Below are positions 45,401 through 52,757 of a stretch of 64,000 nucleotides of DNA, in pieces. The position numbers were made by a program, and so were the translations under genes. The stretch is from Jejudonia soesokkakensis. Lineage in GTDB: Bacteria > Bacteroidota > Bacteroidia > Flavobacteriales > Flavobacteriaceae. Each line of letters opens with the position of its first letter. Positions within the stretch are counted from its first letter, which is position 1. The stretch spans positions 1-64,000 of the forward strand of contig NZ_JBHTBN010000005.1 in the NCBI RefSeq assembly GCF_042664795.1, given 5' to 3'. The notes under the pieces were generated by a model. The model was not told where the DNA came from. It was given only the letters and a program-made list of their open reading frames with translations, and searched no databases.

Positions 45401-45734
45401 AAAAGCACTACAGTCGGTATTACAATTAAGAGGTGTAACTTACGAATGGAATGATGATCAAACGGGTAGTAAGAGACCAGAAGGTATTCAATATGGTTTT
45501 ATTGCGCAGGAAATTCAGGAAGTTTTCCCCGAAAATGTAACTATGGATAATTTAGGCTTTTATCAGACCGCGTATGGAACGTATGATGCTATGTATGTTC
45601 AGGCAATAAAAGCATTAAACACGAAAATTGAAGGTCTTGAAGTCGAAAACAACACCTTAAAAGAAGAACTTAAAAAAATTTACACATTATTAGAAAAAAT
45701 TGAGGTTGTTACCCTGGAACCGACTTCTAATTAG
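42495..45734 (+). CDS. Repetitive YadA-head-like surface protein with S74 tail-fibre chaperone end
   Basis: The ATG at 42495 gives a 1079-residue protein with a signal peptide (to about 19); the upstream frame is AT-rich and non-coding in character. After an N-terminal GINTTTPDPSAALDVTSTSTGVLIPRMT segment common to flavobacterial tail-fibre proteins there are six full repeats of 105 residues. Each holds AVAIGPNSTASGIAAFALG and SIASNFGIANGSNS, like the left-handed heads of trimeric adhesins. The C-terminus has the S74 motif DERLKKNIETF (Asp956) and a coiled coil from about 1050. S74 domains in other proteins cleave themselves and trimerise. It is probably a trimeric surface fibre. Confidence 0.88.
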   Translation: MKRAIYLLFFFTTVAFCQVGINTTTPDPSAALDVTSTSTGVLIPRMTQVQRDLISSPAIGLLIYQTDASPGFYFYNGSWTSLSSGGGAGEFQSISGIVQNTTNVGSDDFVFGSTTLDGSENRFFFDKSKAAFRAGSTFGGEWDDANVGSNSIAFGSGAIAFGADSFALNFGIANGIGSIAFGGVADGLFGYSLNGTANGDYSFAVQGGSATANFGVSIGDTSNSSATNAVAIGPNSTASGIAAFALGSNATASGESSTSFSNGQAIGENSIASNFGIANGSNSLAISGSADGLFGYSLNGTANGDYSFAVQGGSATANFGVSIGDTSNSSAANAVAIGPNSTASGIAAFALGSNATASGESSTSFSNGQALGENSIASNFGIANGSNSLAISGSADGLFGYSLNGTANGDYSFAVQGGSATANFGVSIGDTSNSSAANAVAIGPNSTASGIAAFALGNNALASGQSSTSFSNGQALGENSIASNFGIANGSNSLAISGSADGLFGYSLNGTANGDYSFAVQGGSATANFGVSIGDTSNSSAANAVAIGPNSTASGIAAFALGSNATASGQSSTSFSNGQALGDNSIASNFGIANGSNSLAISGSADGLFGYSLNGTANGDYSFAVQGGSATANFGVSIGDTSNSSAANAVAIGPNSTASGIAAFALGSNATASGESSTSFSNGQAIGDNSIASNFGIANGSNSLAISGSADGLFGYSLNGTANGDYSFAVQGGSATANFGVSIGDTSNSSAANAVAIGPNSTASGIAAFALGSNATASGESSTSFSNGQAIGDNSIASNFGIANGSNSLAISGSADGLFGYSLNGTANGDYSFAVQGGTTAVGANFSVAMGDTVVTNGSNSFAAGNDITAYSYAETVFGFNNIMYTPSSTTTSNANDHLFVVGNGDAAIGISSTNNALTILKDGRTGIMRIPTTNILEIEGNASKNAAGDWLANSDERLKKNIETFSEEKALQSVLQLRGVTYEWNDDQTGSKRPEGIQYGFIAQEIQEVFPENVTMDNLGFYQTAYGTYDAMYVQAIKALNTKIEGLEVENNTLKEELKKIYTLLEKIEVVTLEPTSN
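43050..45008 (+). repeat. Six near-identical 315-bp coding tandem repeats
   Basis: Six full units of 315 bp begin at 43050, with a seventh partial unit from 44940 to about 45008. The copies are nearly identical at the DNA level, differing at scattered silent or conservative sites such as ATTGG/CTTGG and GAGAAT/GATAAT. This suggests recent duplication or gene conversion. Because the period is a multiple of three, copy-number changes would keep the frame. Confidence 0.93.
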
Positions 45735-46254
45735 TCATTTTTAATAGCGCTACCATTGTTTTGTAATTTCTTGACGTAGCTGAAACATTTAATTTCCGTT
45801 CTATAAAATTGTTATTAATTTTAACTCGGGCTGCACTTTTGGTAGAATAGAAATAAACACATCGTTTGCCGATGTAAAATTCTTCTTCAGGATAGGAAAT
45901 TTTATTGAATAAAGATATGTCAGTAGCTGAAGGTGCTTCCGATAAAAGGGTGAAATAGCTTTCTAGTTTTTTTTCTTCGGAAAAGGGACAATTAGAAATA
46001 ATTATTTTAAATGCTGAAGCATCTAAAATAATGATAGGCAGTTCCCAATTATAAGTTGCTTTAATTTTTTCAGAAACAAGCGTATTGATGTCAACTTCGG
46101 AACTTTCAGAAGAGAACACCCAATTTCCTGTATGAATATAGACTTGAGGGTTTTTAAGTTTCAAATCGATTAGGAACCTTAGTTGCGCTGCTTTCGGAAA
46201 TTTTTTATGACCCCCTACATTAATCCCACGTACTAAAGCAATATATGTTTTCAT
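45727..46254 (-). CDS. DUF1697 family protein
   Basis: The 175-residue protein opens with TYIALVRGINVGGHKKFPKAAQLRFL and has VYIHTGNWVFSS, both typical of DUF1697. The end with YYSTKSAARVKINNNFIERKL followed by SATSRNYKTMVALLKM also fits. No function is established for the family. It overlaps the oxidoreductase gene upstream by 4 nt and the adhesin gene on the other strand by 8 nt at the 3' end. Confidence 0.9.
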   Translation of the reverse strand: MKTYIALVRGINVGGHKKFPKAAQLRFLIDLKLKNPQVYIHTGNWVFSSESSEVDINTLVSEKIKATYNWELPIIILDASAFKIIISNCPFSEEKKLESYFTLLSEAPSATDISLFNKISYPEEEFYIGKRCVYFYSTKSAARVKINNNFIERKLNVSATSRNYKTMVALLKMTN

Positions 46255-47480
46255 GATTTTTTTGTAATTGCTTGCGCTACAAGATACCCGCCTGTCCAGG
46301 CATTTTGAAAGTTAAATCCCCCTGTAATTGCATCAATGTTGAGAATTTCTCCTGCAAAATAAAGGTCTTGGCATATCTTGCTTTCAAAAGTCTTAAAATT
46401 AACTTCCTTTAGTTTTATCCCTCCCGCTGTTACAAACTCTTCTTTAAATGTGCTTTTTCCTGTTACCTCAAATTTTGACTGAGTAAGCTGATTTGCTAAT
46501 AGCTGTAACGATTCTTTTGAAAGATTAGCCCAGATCTGAGTTGAACTAATTCCTGAAGTAGTGACCAGGCTCTGCCACAACCGTTTTGGCAACTCAAATT
46601 GCGTATATTTTTGAAGAGTTTGTTTGGCATGTTTCATTTTTAAATCAGACAATGCTTTCAAAATATCTTCATAAGATTGATCCAGCAACCAATTCACTTC
46701 AATGGTAAAATGATAGTGTGTGGGTTCCAAATCCCGAGCTCCCCAAGCAGATAATTTTAAAATTGCAGGTCCGCTCATTCCCCAATGTGTTATCAATAAT
46801 GGTCCCTCGCTTTCTAACACCTTTCCATTTTCTAAAAGCACTTTTACAGCAGCTTCGGTTGCTATACCAGGAAGGTTGCTAATGCGCTCATCTTGTATGT
46901 TAAATGTAAACAGCGAAGGCACAGGGGGTATAACAGAATGTCCCAATGTTTGCAGCAGCTTCCACACTTTTGGATTACTACCCGTTGCCATCACAATTTT
47001 TGTTGCCGAAAATTCTTCGGTAGACGTTATTACGTTCCATGTATCATTTTTAAAAGAAATAGATTTTACAGACTGGCCTGTTAGCACATCAATGTTTAAA
47101 CGTTTAGTTTCAGAAATAAAACAATCAATGATCGTTTTTGAACTATCTGAAACAGGGAACATTCTGCCATCTTCTTCAATTTTTAATATGACCCCGCGCT
47201 CTTCAAACCAGGCAATAGTGTCTCCCGTCATAAAGCTATGAAAAGGGCCTAACAATTCCTTTTTGCCTCTAGGGTAGTTTTGAGTAAGTTCTTTTGGGAT
47301 AAATTCGGCATGAGTGACATTACATCTGCCGCCTCCAGAGATACGGACCTTGGTGAGCACTTCTTTTCCACGCTCAAGAATAGCGATTTTTAACGTCGAA
47401 TCTAACGTAGCGGCATTAATGGCGGTAAAAAATCCAGCCGCACCTCCGCCAACAATTATTATATCATAGGTGTTAATCAC
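46251..47480 (-). CDS. HI0933-like (BaiN/YhiN) FAD-dependent oxidoreductase
   Basis: The 409-residue protein starts with GTG. The Rossmann motif IIVGGGAAGFFTAINAA binds FAD. The family signature RISGGGRCNVTHAE follows, then MATGSNPKVWKLLQTLGHSV and, at the C-terminus, YFAGEILNIDAITGGFNFQNAWTGG. The HI0933 group is widespread and its substrates are mostly unknown. It is translationally coupled to DUF1697 by a 4-nt overlap. Confidence 0.9.
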   Translation of the reverse strand: MINTYDIIIVGGGAAGFFTAINAATLDSTLKIAILERGKEVLTKVRISGGGRCNVTHAEFIPKELTQNYPRGKKELLGPFHSFMTGDTIAWFEERGVILKIEEDGRMFPVSDSSKTIIDCFISETKRLNIDVLTGQSVKSISFKNDTWNVITSTEEFSATKIVMATGSNPKVWKLLQTLGHSVIPPVPSLFTFNIQDERISNLPGIATEAAVKVLLENGKVLESEGPLLITHWGMSGPAILKLSAWGARDLEPTHYHFTIEVNWLLDQSYEDILKALSDLKMKHAKQTLQKYTQFELPKRLWQSLVTTSGISSTQIWANLSKESLQLLANQLTQSKFEVTGKSTFKEEFVTAGGIKLKEVNFKTFESKICQDLYFAGEILNIDAITGGFNFQNAWTGGYLVAQAITKKS

Positions 47481-47528
47481 CTGTCAAAAATAGCGATAAT
47501 TCTCACTAAAACTGTACTTTTATACTTT

Positions 47529-48569
47529 ATGATCGTACTCTATATTCTTAGTGTTATCTTTATAATAAGTCCTTTTTTACCAGCGACAGAGTTACCGCAT
47601 TGGTTTTTTAGAACGGCCGATTTTGTACGTTTACAATCTATATTTATAGAGGTAGTTCTTTTAATTGTAGTGGCGATATTGGCTCCAGAATATACAGTTT
47701 GGGTTTGGATCGTACTCGGCGGATTGCTTGCTGCTATACTTTACCAAACTGTCAAAGTGTTTAAGTACAGTTCTTTTTTTCCGCGAAAAAAACCAAGCTT
47801 TCCTCATAACGGAAAAATTTCTTTGTTGGCAGCCAATGTCTTACAGGATAATAGAGATTATAATGCATTTATTTCAGAAATAAATAATTACGACCCAGAT
47901 TTAGTGCTTACCATGGAAAGTGATAGTGGCTGGGAAGAAGGCATAAAAGAAATCGAAAAAAAATATCCACATACTATAAAAGCTCCAAACGAACAATACT
48001 ATGGGATGCATCTGTATTCTAAAAAAGAGATTAAAGGAGCTTCAATTAGGTATTTGGTAGAAGATATAGTACCCTCTATTCAGTTTGAATACAATATAAC
48101 TGAAGATATCTCGGTATATTTTGAATGTTTACATCCTGCACCCCCAAGTCCCACCGAAAACGAAACTTCAAAAGAACGGGATGCCGAATTAATGATTGTT
48201 GCAAAAAAGATTAGAGAACGAAACGAGCCTACCGTAGTTTGCGGGGATATGAATGATGTGGTGTGGTCACGAGTAACTCGAATGTTTAAAAAGATGACCA
48301 ATATGATAGATCCACGAATTGGCCGCGGGTTCTTCTCCACCTATCATGCCGATTATTGGTTTATGCGATTTCCATTAGATCATTTATTTCATACAAAGGA
48401 TTTGTTTGTAGGGAGGATGGAACGAACCAAAAACTTTGGGAGTGACCATTTCGGGATGTATTATGAAATACATCATAAAAAAAAAGCCACAGTGAAAACA
48501 AAGACTAAACTAGATGCTGATGATAGAGAGTTTGTCGATGAAATTATGGATAGAATGGAGCAAGCATAA
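47529..48569 (+). CDS. Membrane-anchored endonuclease/exonuclease/phosphatase family protein
   Basis: The 346-residue protein begins with about three membrane helices (residues 1-75). The EEP domain follows at about 95-310 with ISLLAANVLQDNRDYN, VLTMESDSGWEEG (metal-binding Glu), CGDMNDVVWSRVTRM (Asp, Asn), a PLDHLFHTKDL segment and the final GSDHFGMYYEI with catalytic Asp-His. The enzyme cleaves phosphodiester bonds; nucleic acid, phospholipid or inositol-type substrates are all possible. The hemW start overlaps its stop by 1 nt. Confidence 0.87.
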   Translation: MIVLYILSVIFIISPFLPATELPHWFFRTADFVRLQSIFIEVVLLIVVAILAPEYTVWVWIVLGGLLAAILYQTVKVFKYSSFFPRKKPSFPHNGKISLLAANVLQDNRDYNAFISEINNYDPDLVLTMESDSGWEEGIKEIEKKYPHTIKAPNEQYYGMHLYSKKEIKGASIRYLVEDIVPSIQFEYNITEDISVYFECLHPAPPSPTENETSKERDAELMIVAKKIRERNEPTVVCGDMNDVVWSRVTRMFKKMTNMIDPRIGRGFFSTYHADYWFMRFPLDHLFHTKDLFVGRMERTKNFGSDHFGMYYEIHHKKKATVKTKTKLDADDREFVDEIMDRMEQA

Positions 48570-49717
48570 TGAGTACCGATAAAAAAAACAGTGGAGGCAT
48601 CTACATTCATATTCCCTTTTGCAAACAGGCCTGTCATTATTGTGATTTTCATTTTTCGACTTCGCTGAAGCACAAAGACCGAATGATTGCTGCTATTTGT
48701 ACAGAATTAGCACTTCGGAAAGTAGAAATGAAGGTTCCTGTGCAGACGATTTATTTTGGCGGTGGAACCCCTTCGTTGCTTACTTCGGAAGAAATTACAA
48801 CGATTATTAAAACAGTTTCTTCAAATTTTAATGTCCTTCCCAATCCCGAAATTACGCTCGAAGCAAACCCCGATGATCTTTCTGAAGCTGTGCTCAAAGC
48901 TTTAGCAGCATCACCCATAAACAGACTGAGTATAGGTGTGCAATCTTTTTTTGAAAAAGATCTAAAACTTATGAACCGGGCACATAATGCTTACGAAGCT
49001 AAAATTTCTATTCAGCTTGCGAAACAGTATTTTACAAACATAAGTATTGATTTGATCTATGGAATTCCTCAAATGTCGACCAAGCGGTGGCTCTCCAATG
49101 TAAATAAAGCGCTAGCATTAGATATTCCACATTTTTCATGTTACGCGCTTACGGTAGAGCCTAAAACAGCATTGGAGAATTTTATTAAAAAAGGGATCAT
49201 TCCGCCAGTAGAAGATGATGTAGCTCAGGAACATCATGCTGCACTCATAGAAAAAATGGAAGCCGCAGGCTATGATAATTATGAATTTTCAAATTTTTCT
49301 AAACCTGGTTGGGAATCACAAAATAATATGGCTTACTGGCAAGGTAGGCCGTATTTGGGAGTGGGTCCTTCTGGACATAGTTATGATGGAGAGACCCGAA
49401 GCTGGAATGTTGCAAACAATTCAAAATATTTAAAAAGTATTGAAAAAAATGAGTTGCCTCTGGAGCGCGAACAACTTTCAGTAATTGACAAATACAATGA
49501 ATATGTGATGACGCGATTACGTACAAAAAATGGTGTTTTACTTTCAGAAATACGAGAAAATTTTGGAGAAAAATATGAGCAATATGTACGTACACAAGCA
49601 GACCAATATATACAATCTGGACATGTAGAACTTTCAGAAGACAAACTACGTGTCACTAAAAAAGGGAAGTTTTTAAGCGATGGAATTGCATCCGGGTTAT
49701 TCTTAGTAAATTGGTAA
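48569..49717 (+). CDS. hemW: HemW-type radical SAM haem chaperone
   Basis: The 382-residue protein has the radical SAM cluster motif CxxxCxxC at Cys18, Cys22 and Cys25 (HIPFCKQACHYCDFHF) and GGGTPSLL near residue 65. RLSIGVQSFFEKDLKLMNRAHNA and a SLDLIYGIP-like stretch follow. HemW proteins resemble oxygen-independent coproporphyrinogen oxidase but bind haem and insert it into proteins. The order and sequence fit HemW rather than HemN, which has a longer N-terminus. It overlaps the upstream gene by 1 nt and precedes a cyclase-family gene by 15 nt. Confidence 0.9.
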   Translation: MSTDKKNSGGIYIHIPFCKQACHYCDFHFSTSLKHKDRMIAAICTELALRKVEMKVPVQTIYFGGGTPSLLTSEEITTIIKTVSSNFNVLPNPEITLEANPDDLSEAVLKALAASPINRLSIGVQSFFEKDLKLMNRAHNAYEAKISIQLAKQYFTNISIDLIYGIPQMSTKRWLSNVNKALALDIPHFSCYALTVEPKTALENFIKKGIIPPVEDDVAQEHHAALIEKMEAAGYDNYEFSNFSKPGWESQNNMAYWQGRPYLGVGPSGHSYDGETRSWNVANNSKYLKSIEKNELPLEREQLSVIDKYNEYVMTRLRTKNGVLLSEIRENFGEKYEQYVRTQADQYIQSGHVELSEDKLRVTKKGKFLSDGIASGLFLVNW

Positions 49718-49732
49718 TCAAATTGAAAAAGA

Positions 49733-50479
49733 ATGAAAGCCACCATTAAAATCCGCGAGGAATTATGTACAATAGATCTATCCAGACCCTTGGATATTTC
49801 GATACCCTTGAAAGATACTTTAGAAAATCCGTTGGCATGGTATTTAGATAAACCTAAGATAGAACCAGTTCAATTAGATACTTGGATTGGTAAGGTGAGC
49901 GAAGGTGCATCGGTCAATTTTAATAATATATTTTTTAATCCGCACGCGCATGGAACTCATACCGAATGCGTTGGACATATATCCAAAGAATTTCATTCAG
50001 TCAATAAAGCCTTAGGTAGCTATTTTTTTTCTGCGGAAGTGATTTCAGTCACACCAGAAAGCTTAGGGGAAGATCAAATCATTCCGTCGGCACAATTAAA
50101 AGGGTTGCTAGCTGGAAAAACTCCTGAAGCTGTTGTGATACGAACCTTGCCGAATACTGCTGCAAAAAAAAGTAGAAAATATTCAAATAGCAATTGGCCC
50201 TATTTACATGAAAATGCTGCCAAATATTTACGAGAACTAGGAGTGAAGCATTTGTTGATCGATCTGCCTTCGGTCGATAAAGAAAAAGATGGAGGGCAGT
50301 TACTAGCTCATAAAGCCTTTTGGAACTACCCTGAGATGCCAAGATATGAGTGTACAATTACCGAATTTATCTATGTGTCAAACAGTATCAAAGACGGCTC
50401 TTACTTGTTAAATTTACATATGGCATCTTTTGAAAATGATGCTTCGCCGAGCAGACCCGTATTGTTTAAATTTTTATAA
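49733..50479 (+). CDS. Cyclase/kynurenine formamidase-like family protein
   Basis: The 248-residue protein shows the metal-binding motif of the cyclase family in HAHGTHTECVGHI, with three His. This resembles HxGTHxDxPxH, but Glu-Cys-Val-Gly replaces the Asp-x-Pro-x part. LLIDLPSVDKEKDGGQLLAHKAFW follows. Members open the ring of formyl-kynurenine or act on related amides; the substrate here is unknown. It is in a co-directional chain with hemW and the DUF4260 gene, which begins 1 nt after its stop. Confidence 0.82.
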   Translation: MKATIKIREELCTIDLSRPLDISIPLKDTLENPLAWYLDKPKIEPVQLDTWIGKVSEGASVNFNNIFFNPHAHGTHTECVGHISKEFHSVNKALGSYFFSAEVISVTPESLGEDQIIPSAQLKGLLAGKTPEAVVIRTLPNTAAKKSRKYSNSNWPYLHENAAKYLRELGVKHLLIDLPSVDKEKDGGQLLAHKAFWNYPEMPRYECTITEFIYVSNSIKDGSYLLNLHMASFENDASPSRPVLFKFL

Positions 50480-50480
50480 T

Positions 50481-50834
50481 ATGAAAGTGCATTTAAAAAT
50501 AGAGGAGTTATTTCAACTATTGCTAGGCATTTGGCTTTTTAGTCTATCTCCCTATGCTTGGTGGTGGTTTCCAGTATTATTTCTTTTACCTGATTTGGGT
50601 ATGTTGGGATACTTAATCAATCCAAAAATTGGTGCATTTATGTATAACTTACTTCATAGCAAAGTTCTTGCGATTGCTTTGATCATTGGTGGAATGTATT
50701 TTGATATAGATATTTTAGCTTTGCTGGGAATACTGTTGTTTTCACATGCTTCTTTTGATAGAATGCTTGGGTACGGATTGAAATATTCAGACAGTTTTAA
50801 ACACACACATTTAGGATTTATAGGAAAAAAATAA
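50481..50834 (+). CDS. DUF4260 family membrane protein
   Basis: The ATG at 50481 gives 117 residues; the earlier frame lies inside the cyclase gene. About four membrane helices are visible. The motif PYAWWWFPVLFLLPDLGMLGY and the end FDRMLGYGLKYSDSFKHTHLG are characteristic of DUF4260. The function is unknown. It is 1 nt from both neighbours in the operon-like chain. Confidence 0.88.
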   Translation: MKVHLKIEELFQLLLGIWLFSLSPYAWWWFPVLFLLPDLGMLGYLINPKIGAFMYNLLHSKVLAIALIIGGMYFDIDILALLGILLFSHASFDRMLGYGLKYSDSFKHTHLGFIGKK

Positions 50835-50835
50835 G

Positions 50836-51462
50836 ATGGAAGAACTTTTTATTGGATTGGCTCTTGGTGCCGTTATCGCTTATTTTGTATTCGCCCGTTT
50901 TTCAATTGGCAAGAGGAATAATAGAAGAAAGTCTCAATCTGTAGTATTGCTTCAAAAAATAAGAAGTGTTTGCAAGTTCATCACCGTAGAAGGAGATTTT
51001 TCAGAAATTTACCATTACGAAAATTTAAAAGACAAATGGGCTAATGCTCTGCTGGGTAAAAAAAAGGCACTAATCCTTATTGAAGCCAAGGCACATGTGG
51101 GATTTGACCTTACAAAGATCGATATGGAAGCTAATGAAAAGACCCGTACGATTAAACTGAATAACTTTCCGCAGCCAGAATTAATGACGGTAGAAACAGA
51201 TTTTAAATATTATGATAAAAAAGAAGGCTGGGCCAATCCGTTTACAGCAAGTGATCTCACAGAAATTACTGCGGAAGCGAAACAGCATATTATTGACAAA
51301 GTGCCTAGCAGCGGAGTGATGCAAGAAGCGAGTAAGCAGGCTCTGGAAACGCTTCAGTTGCTCGAGAAATTAGTAGAAACCATTAATTGGAAACTCGATT
51401 ATTCTGCATTAACAATTGAAGAACCCAAAAGAATTGATACCTCAAAAAATGAGCTTCAGTAA
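50836..51462 (+). CDS. DUF4230 family protein
   Basis: The 208-residue protein has an N-terminal membrane helix (about 4-22) followed by a basic stretch (GKRNNRRK). The DUF4230 core follows with LLQKIRSVCKFITVEGDFSEI and KKALILIEAKAHVGFDL. The rest is probably outside the cytoplasm. No activity is known. Its 3' end overlaps the transglutaminase gene by 14 nt. Confidence 0.87.
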   Translation: MEELFIGLALGAVIAYFVFARFSIGKRNNRRKSQSVVLLQKIRSVCKFITVEGDFSEIYHYENLKDKWANALLGKKKALILIEAKAHVGFDLTKIDMEANEKTRTIKLNNFPQPELMTVETDFKYYDKKEGWANPFTASDLTEITAEAKQHIIDKVPSSGVMQEASKQALETLQLLEKLVETINWKLDYSALTIEEPKRIDTSKNELQ

Positions 51463-52396
51463 TATAAAATATTTAAGCGTACTATTATTTGTTTATAGCT
51501 TTACAGGCTTTTCTCAGGACTATACACGAGTGGATGAGACGATCAAATTATATCCTGAAACGTTCAATTCGGCCGAAGAACTTTCTTTTTTTATCACCCG
51601 TGATTTTACTTCGGAAGAAGATAAGGTTCGTGCCATGTATAGCTGGATGCTTGCAAATATTGAATACGATCCAGAAGAGTATAATAAGTTTGATTACAGT
51701 TTCAAAAATTACCGGGAGCGCAACGAAAAAGAAGAAAAAGTACGTCAGAAAATAATTAAACGGACTTTAAAAACAGGGAAAGCAGTGTGTGAAGGTTACG
51801 CAATGCTTTTTGAAAAGTTATGCGAACTCCAAGGAATTAGTAGTTACTTAGTTCGTGGTGATGTAAAAAGTAACTTTGACGATATTGGGCGCCCTTTTAA
51901 AAACAAACATATGTGGAATGTCATTATCATTAATACGAAACCCTATCTTTTTGATGCGACCTGGGGGGCAGGAAAATGGGGCGGAACTTCATTTATAAAA
52001 GAACCCGATTATTTTTATTATAAAGCGAATCCAGAGCAACTTGTAAAAACGCATTATCCAAGTATGGAGGAAGATACATTGCTTAAAAATGGAAGTAACA
52101 ATAAAGAGTCTTTTGCGGCAATGCCACTTATCATTGATAAACAACTTCAGTTAGAACATATTGAAACGCCCAAACGAGGCTTTTTAAATGGAGATGAATA
52201 TAGTAATGAAATACCTTTTGTGATCAATGCGCCTGCTCCAGAAACAATTAGTTATCTGGACGGTAATCAAAAAAAGACCTTACTTTTTATAAAAAATGAG
52301 GATTCTTTTAGCTTTTCGGTGCCTTATGCTGGGAAAGCTCAAAATATTTTAATTTATTTTAATGATCAACCCGCGCTCGCATATCGTATAAAATAA
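51449..52396 (+). CDS. Secreted transglutaminase-like protein
   Basis: The ATG at 51449 gives 315 residues with a signal peptide (about 1-22, ending TGFS). The transglutaminase-like core at about 60-190 holds the triad: Cys in GKAVCEGYAMLFEKL, His in NKHMWNVIII and Asp in YLFDATWGAG. Before it lies VRAMYSWMLANIEYD, typical of bacterial members. These proteases or amidases are often periplasmic and their substrates are mostly unknown. It overlaps DUF4230 and is 1 nt from the MmcQ gene. Confidence 0.9.
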   Translation: MSFSNIKYLSVLLFVYSFTGFSQDYTRVDETIKLYPETFNSAEELSFFITRDFTSEEDKVRAMYSWMLANIEYDPEEYNKFDYSFKNYRERNEKEEKVRQKIIKRTLKTGKAVCEGYAMLFEKLCELQGISSYLVRGDVKSNFDDIGRPFKNKHMWNVIIINTKPYLFDATWGAGKWGGTSFIKEPDYFYYKANPEQLVKTHYPSMEEDTLLKNGSNNKESFAAMPLIIDKQLQLEHIETPKRGFLNGDEYSNEIPFVINAPAPETISYLDGNQKKTLLFIKNEDSFSFSVPYAGKAQNILIYFNDQPALAYRIK

Positions 52397-52397
52397 T

Positions 52398-52757
52398 ATG
52401 AACGTAGAAGAATACAGGGACTATTGTATCGCTAAAAAAGGAGTAACCGAATCATTCCCTTTTGACGAACACACACTTGTCTTTAAAGTTATGGGGAAGA
52501 TGTTTGCAGTTTGCGGACTCGAACGTAAACCCACCCAAGTCAACTTAAAGTGTGATCCCGATCGCTCGGTTGAACTACGAGCTGAGTATGATGGATTAAT
52601 TATTCCCGGGTGGCATATGAGTAAATTGCATTGGAACACAGTACTAATTGAAGAAAATCTACCGCATGGTTTAATTCTGGAACTCATTGATCATTCGTAT
52701 GAGCTTATTGTGAATTCACTTACTAAAAAACTTCAGGCAGAATTGGCCGCGTTATGA
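52398..52757 (+). CDS. MmcQ/YjbR family DNA-binding protein
   Basis: The 119-residue protein matches the MmcQ/YjbR fold: EYRDYCIAKKGVTESFPFDEHTLVFKV, then FAVCGLERKPTQVNLKCDP and YDGLIIPGWHMSKLHWNTV. The CyaY-like fold binds double-stranded DNA in other members. It overlaps the MutS-family gene by 4 nt, so the two are coupled. Confidence 0.92.
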   Translation: MNVEEYRDYCIAKKGVTESFPFDEHTLVFKVMGKMFAVCGLERKPTQVNLKCDPDRSVELRAEYDGLIIPGWHMSKLHWNTVLIEENLPHGLILELIDHSYELIVNSLTKKLQAELAAL

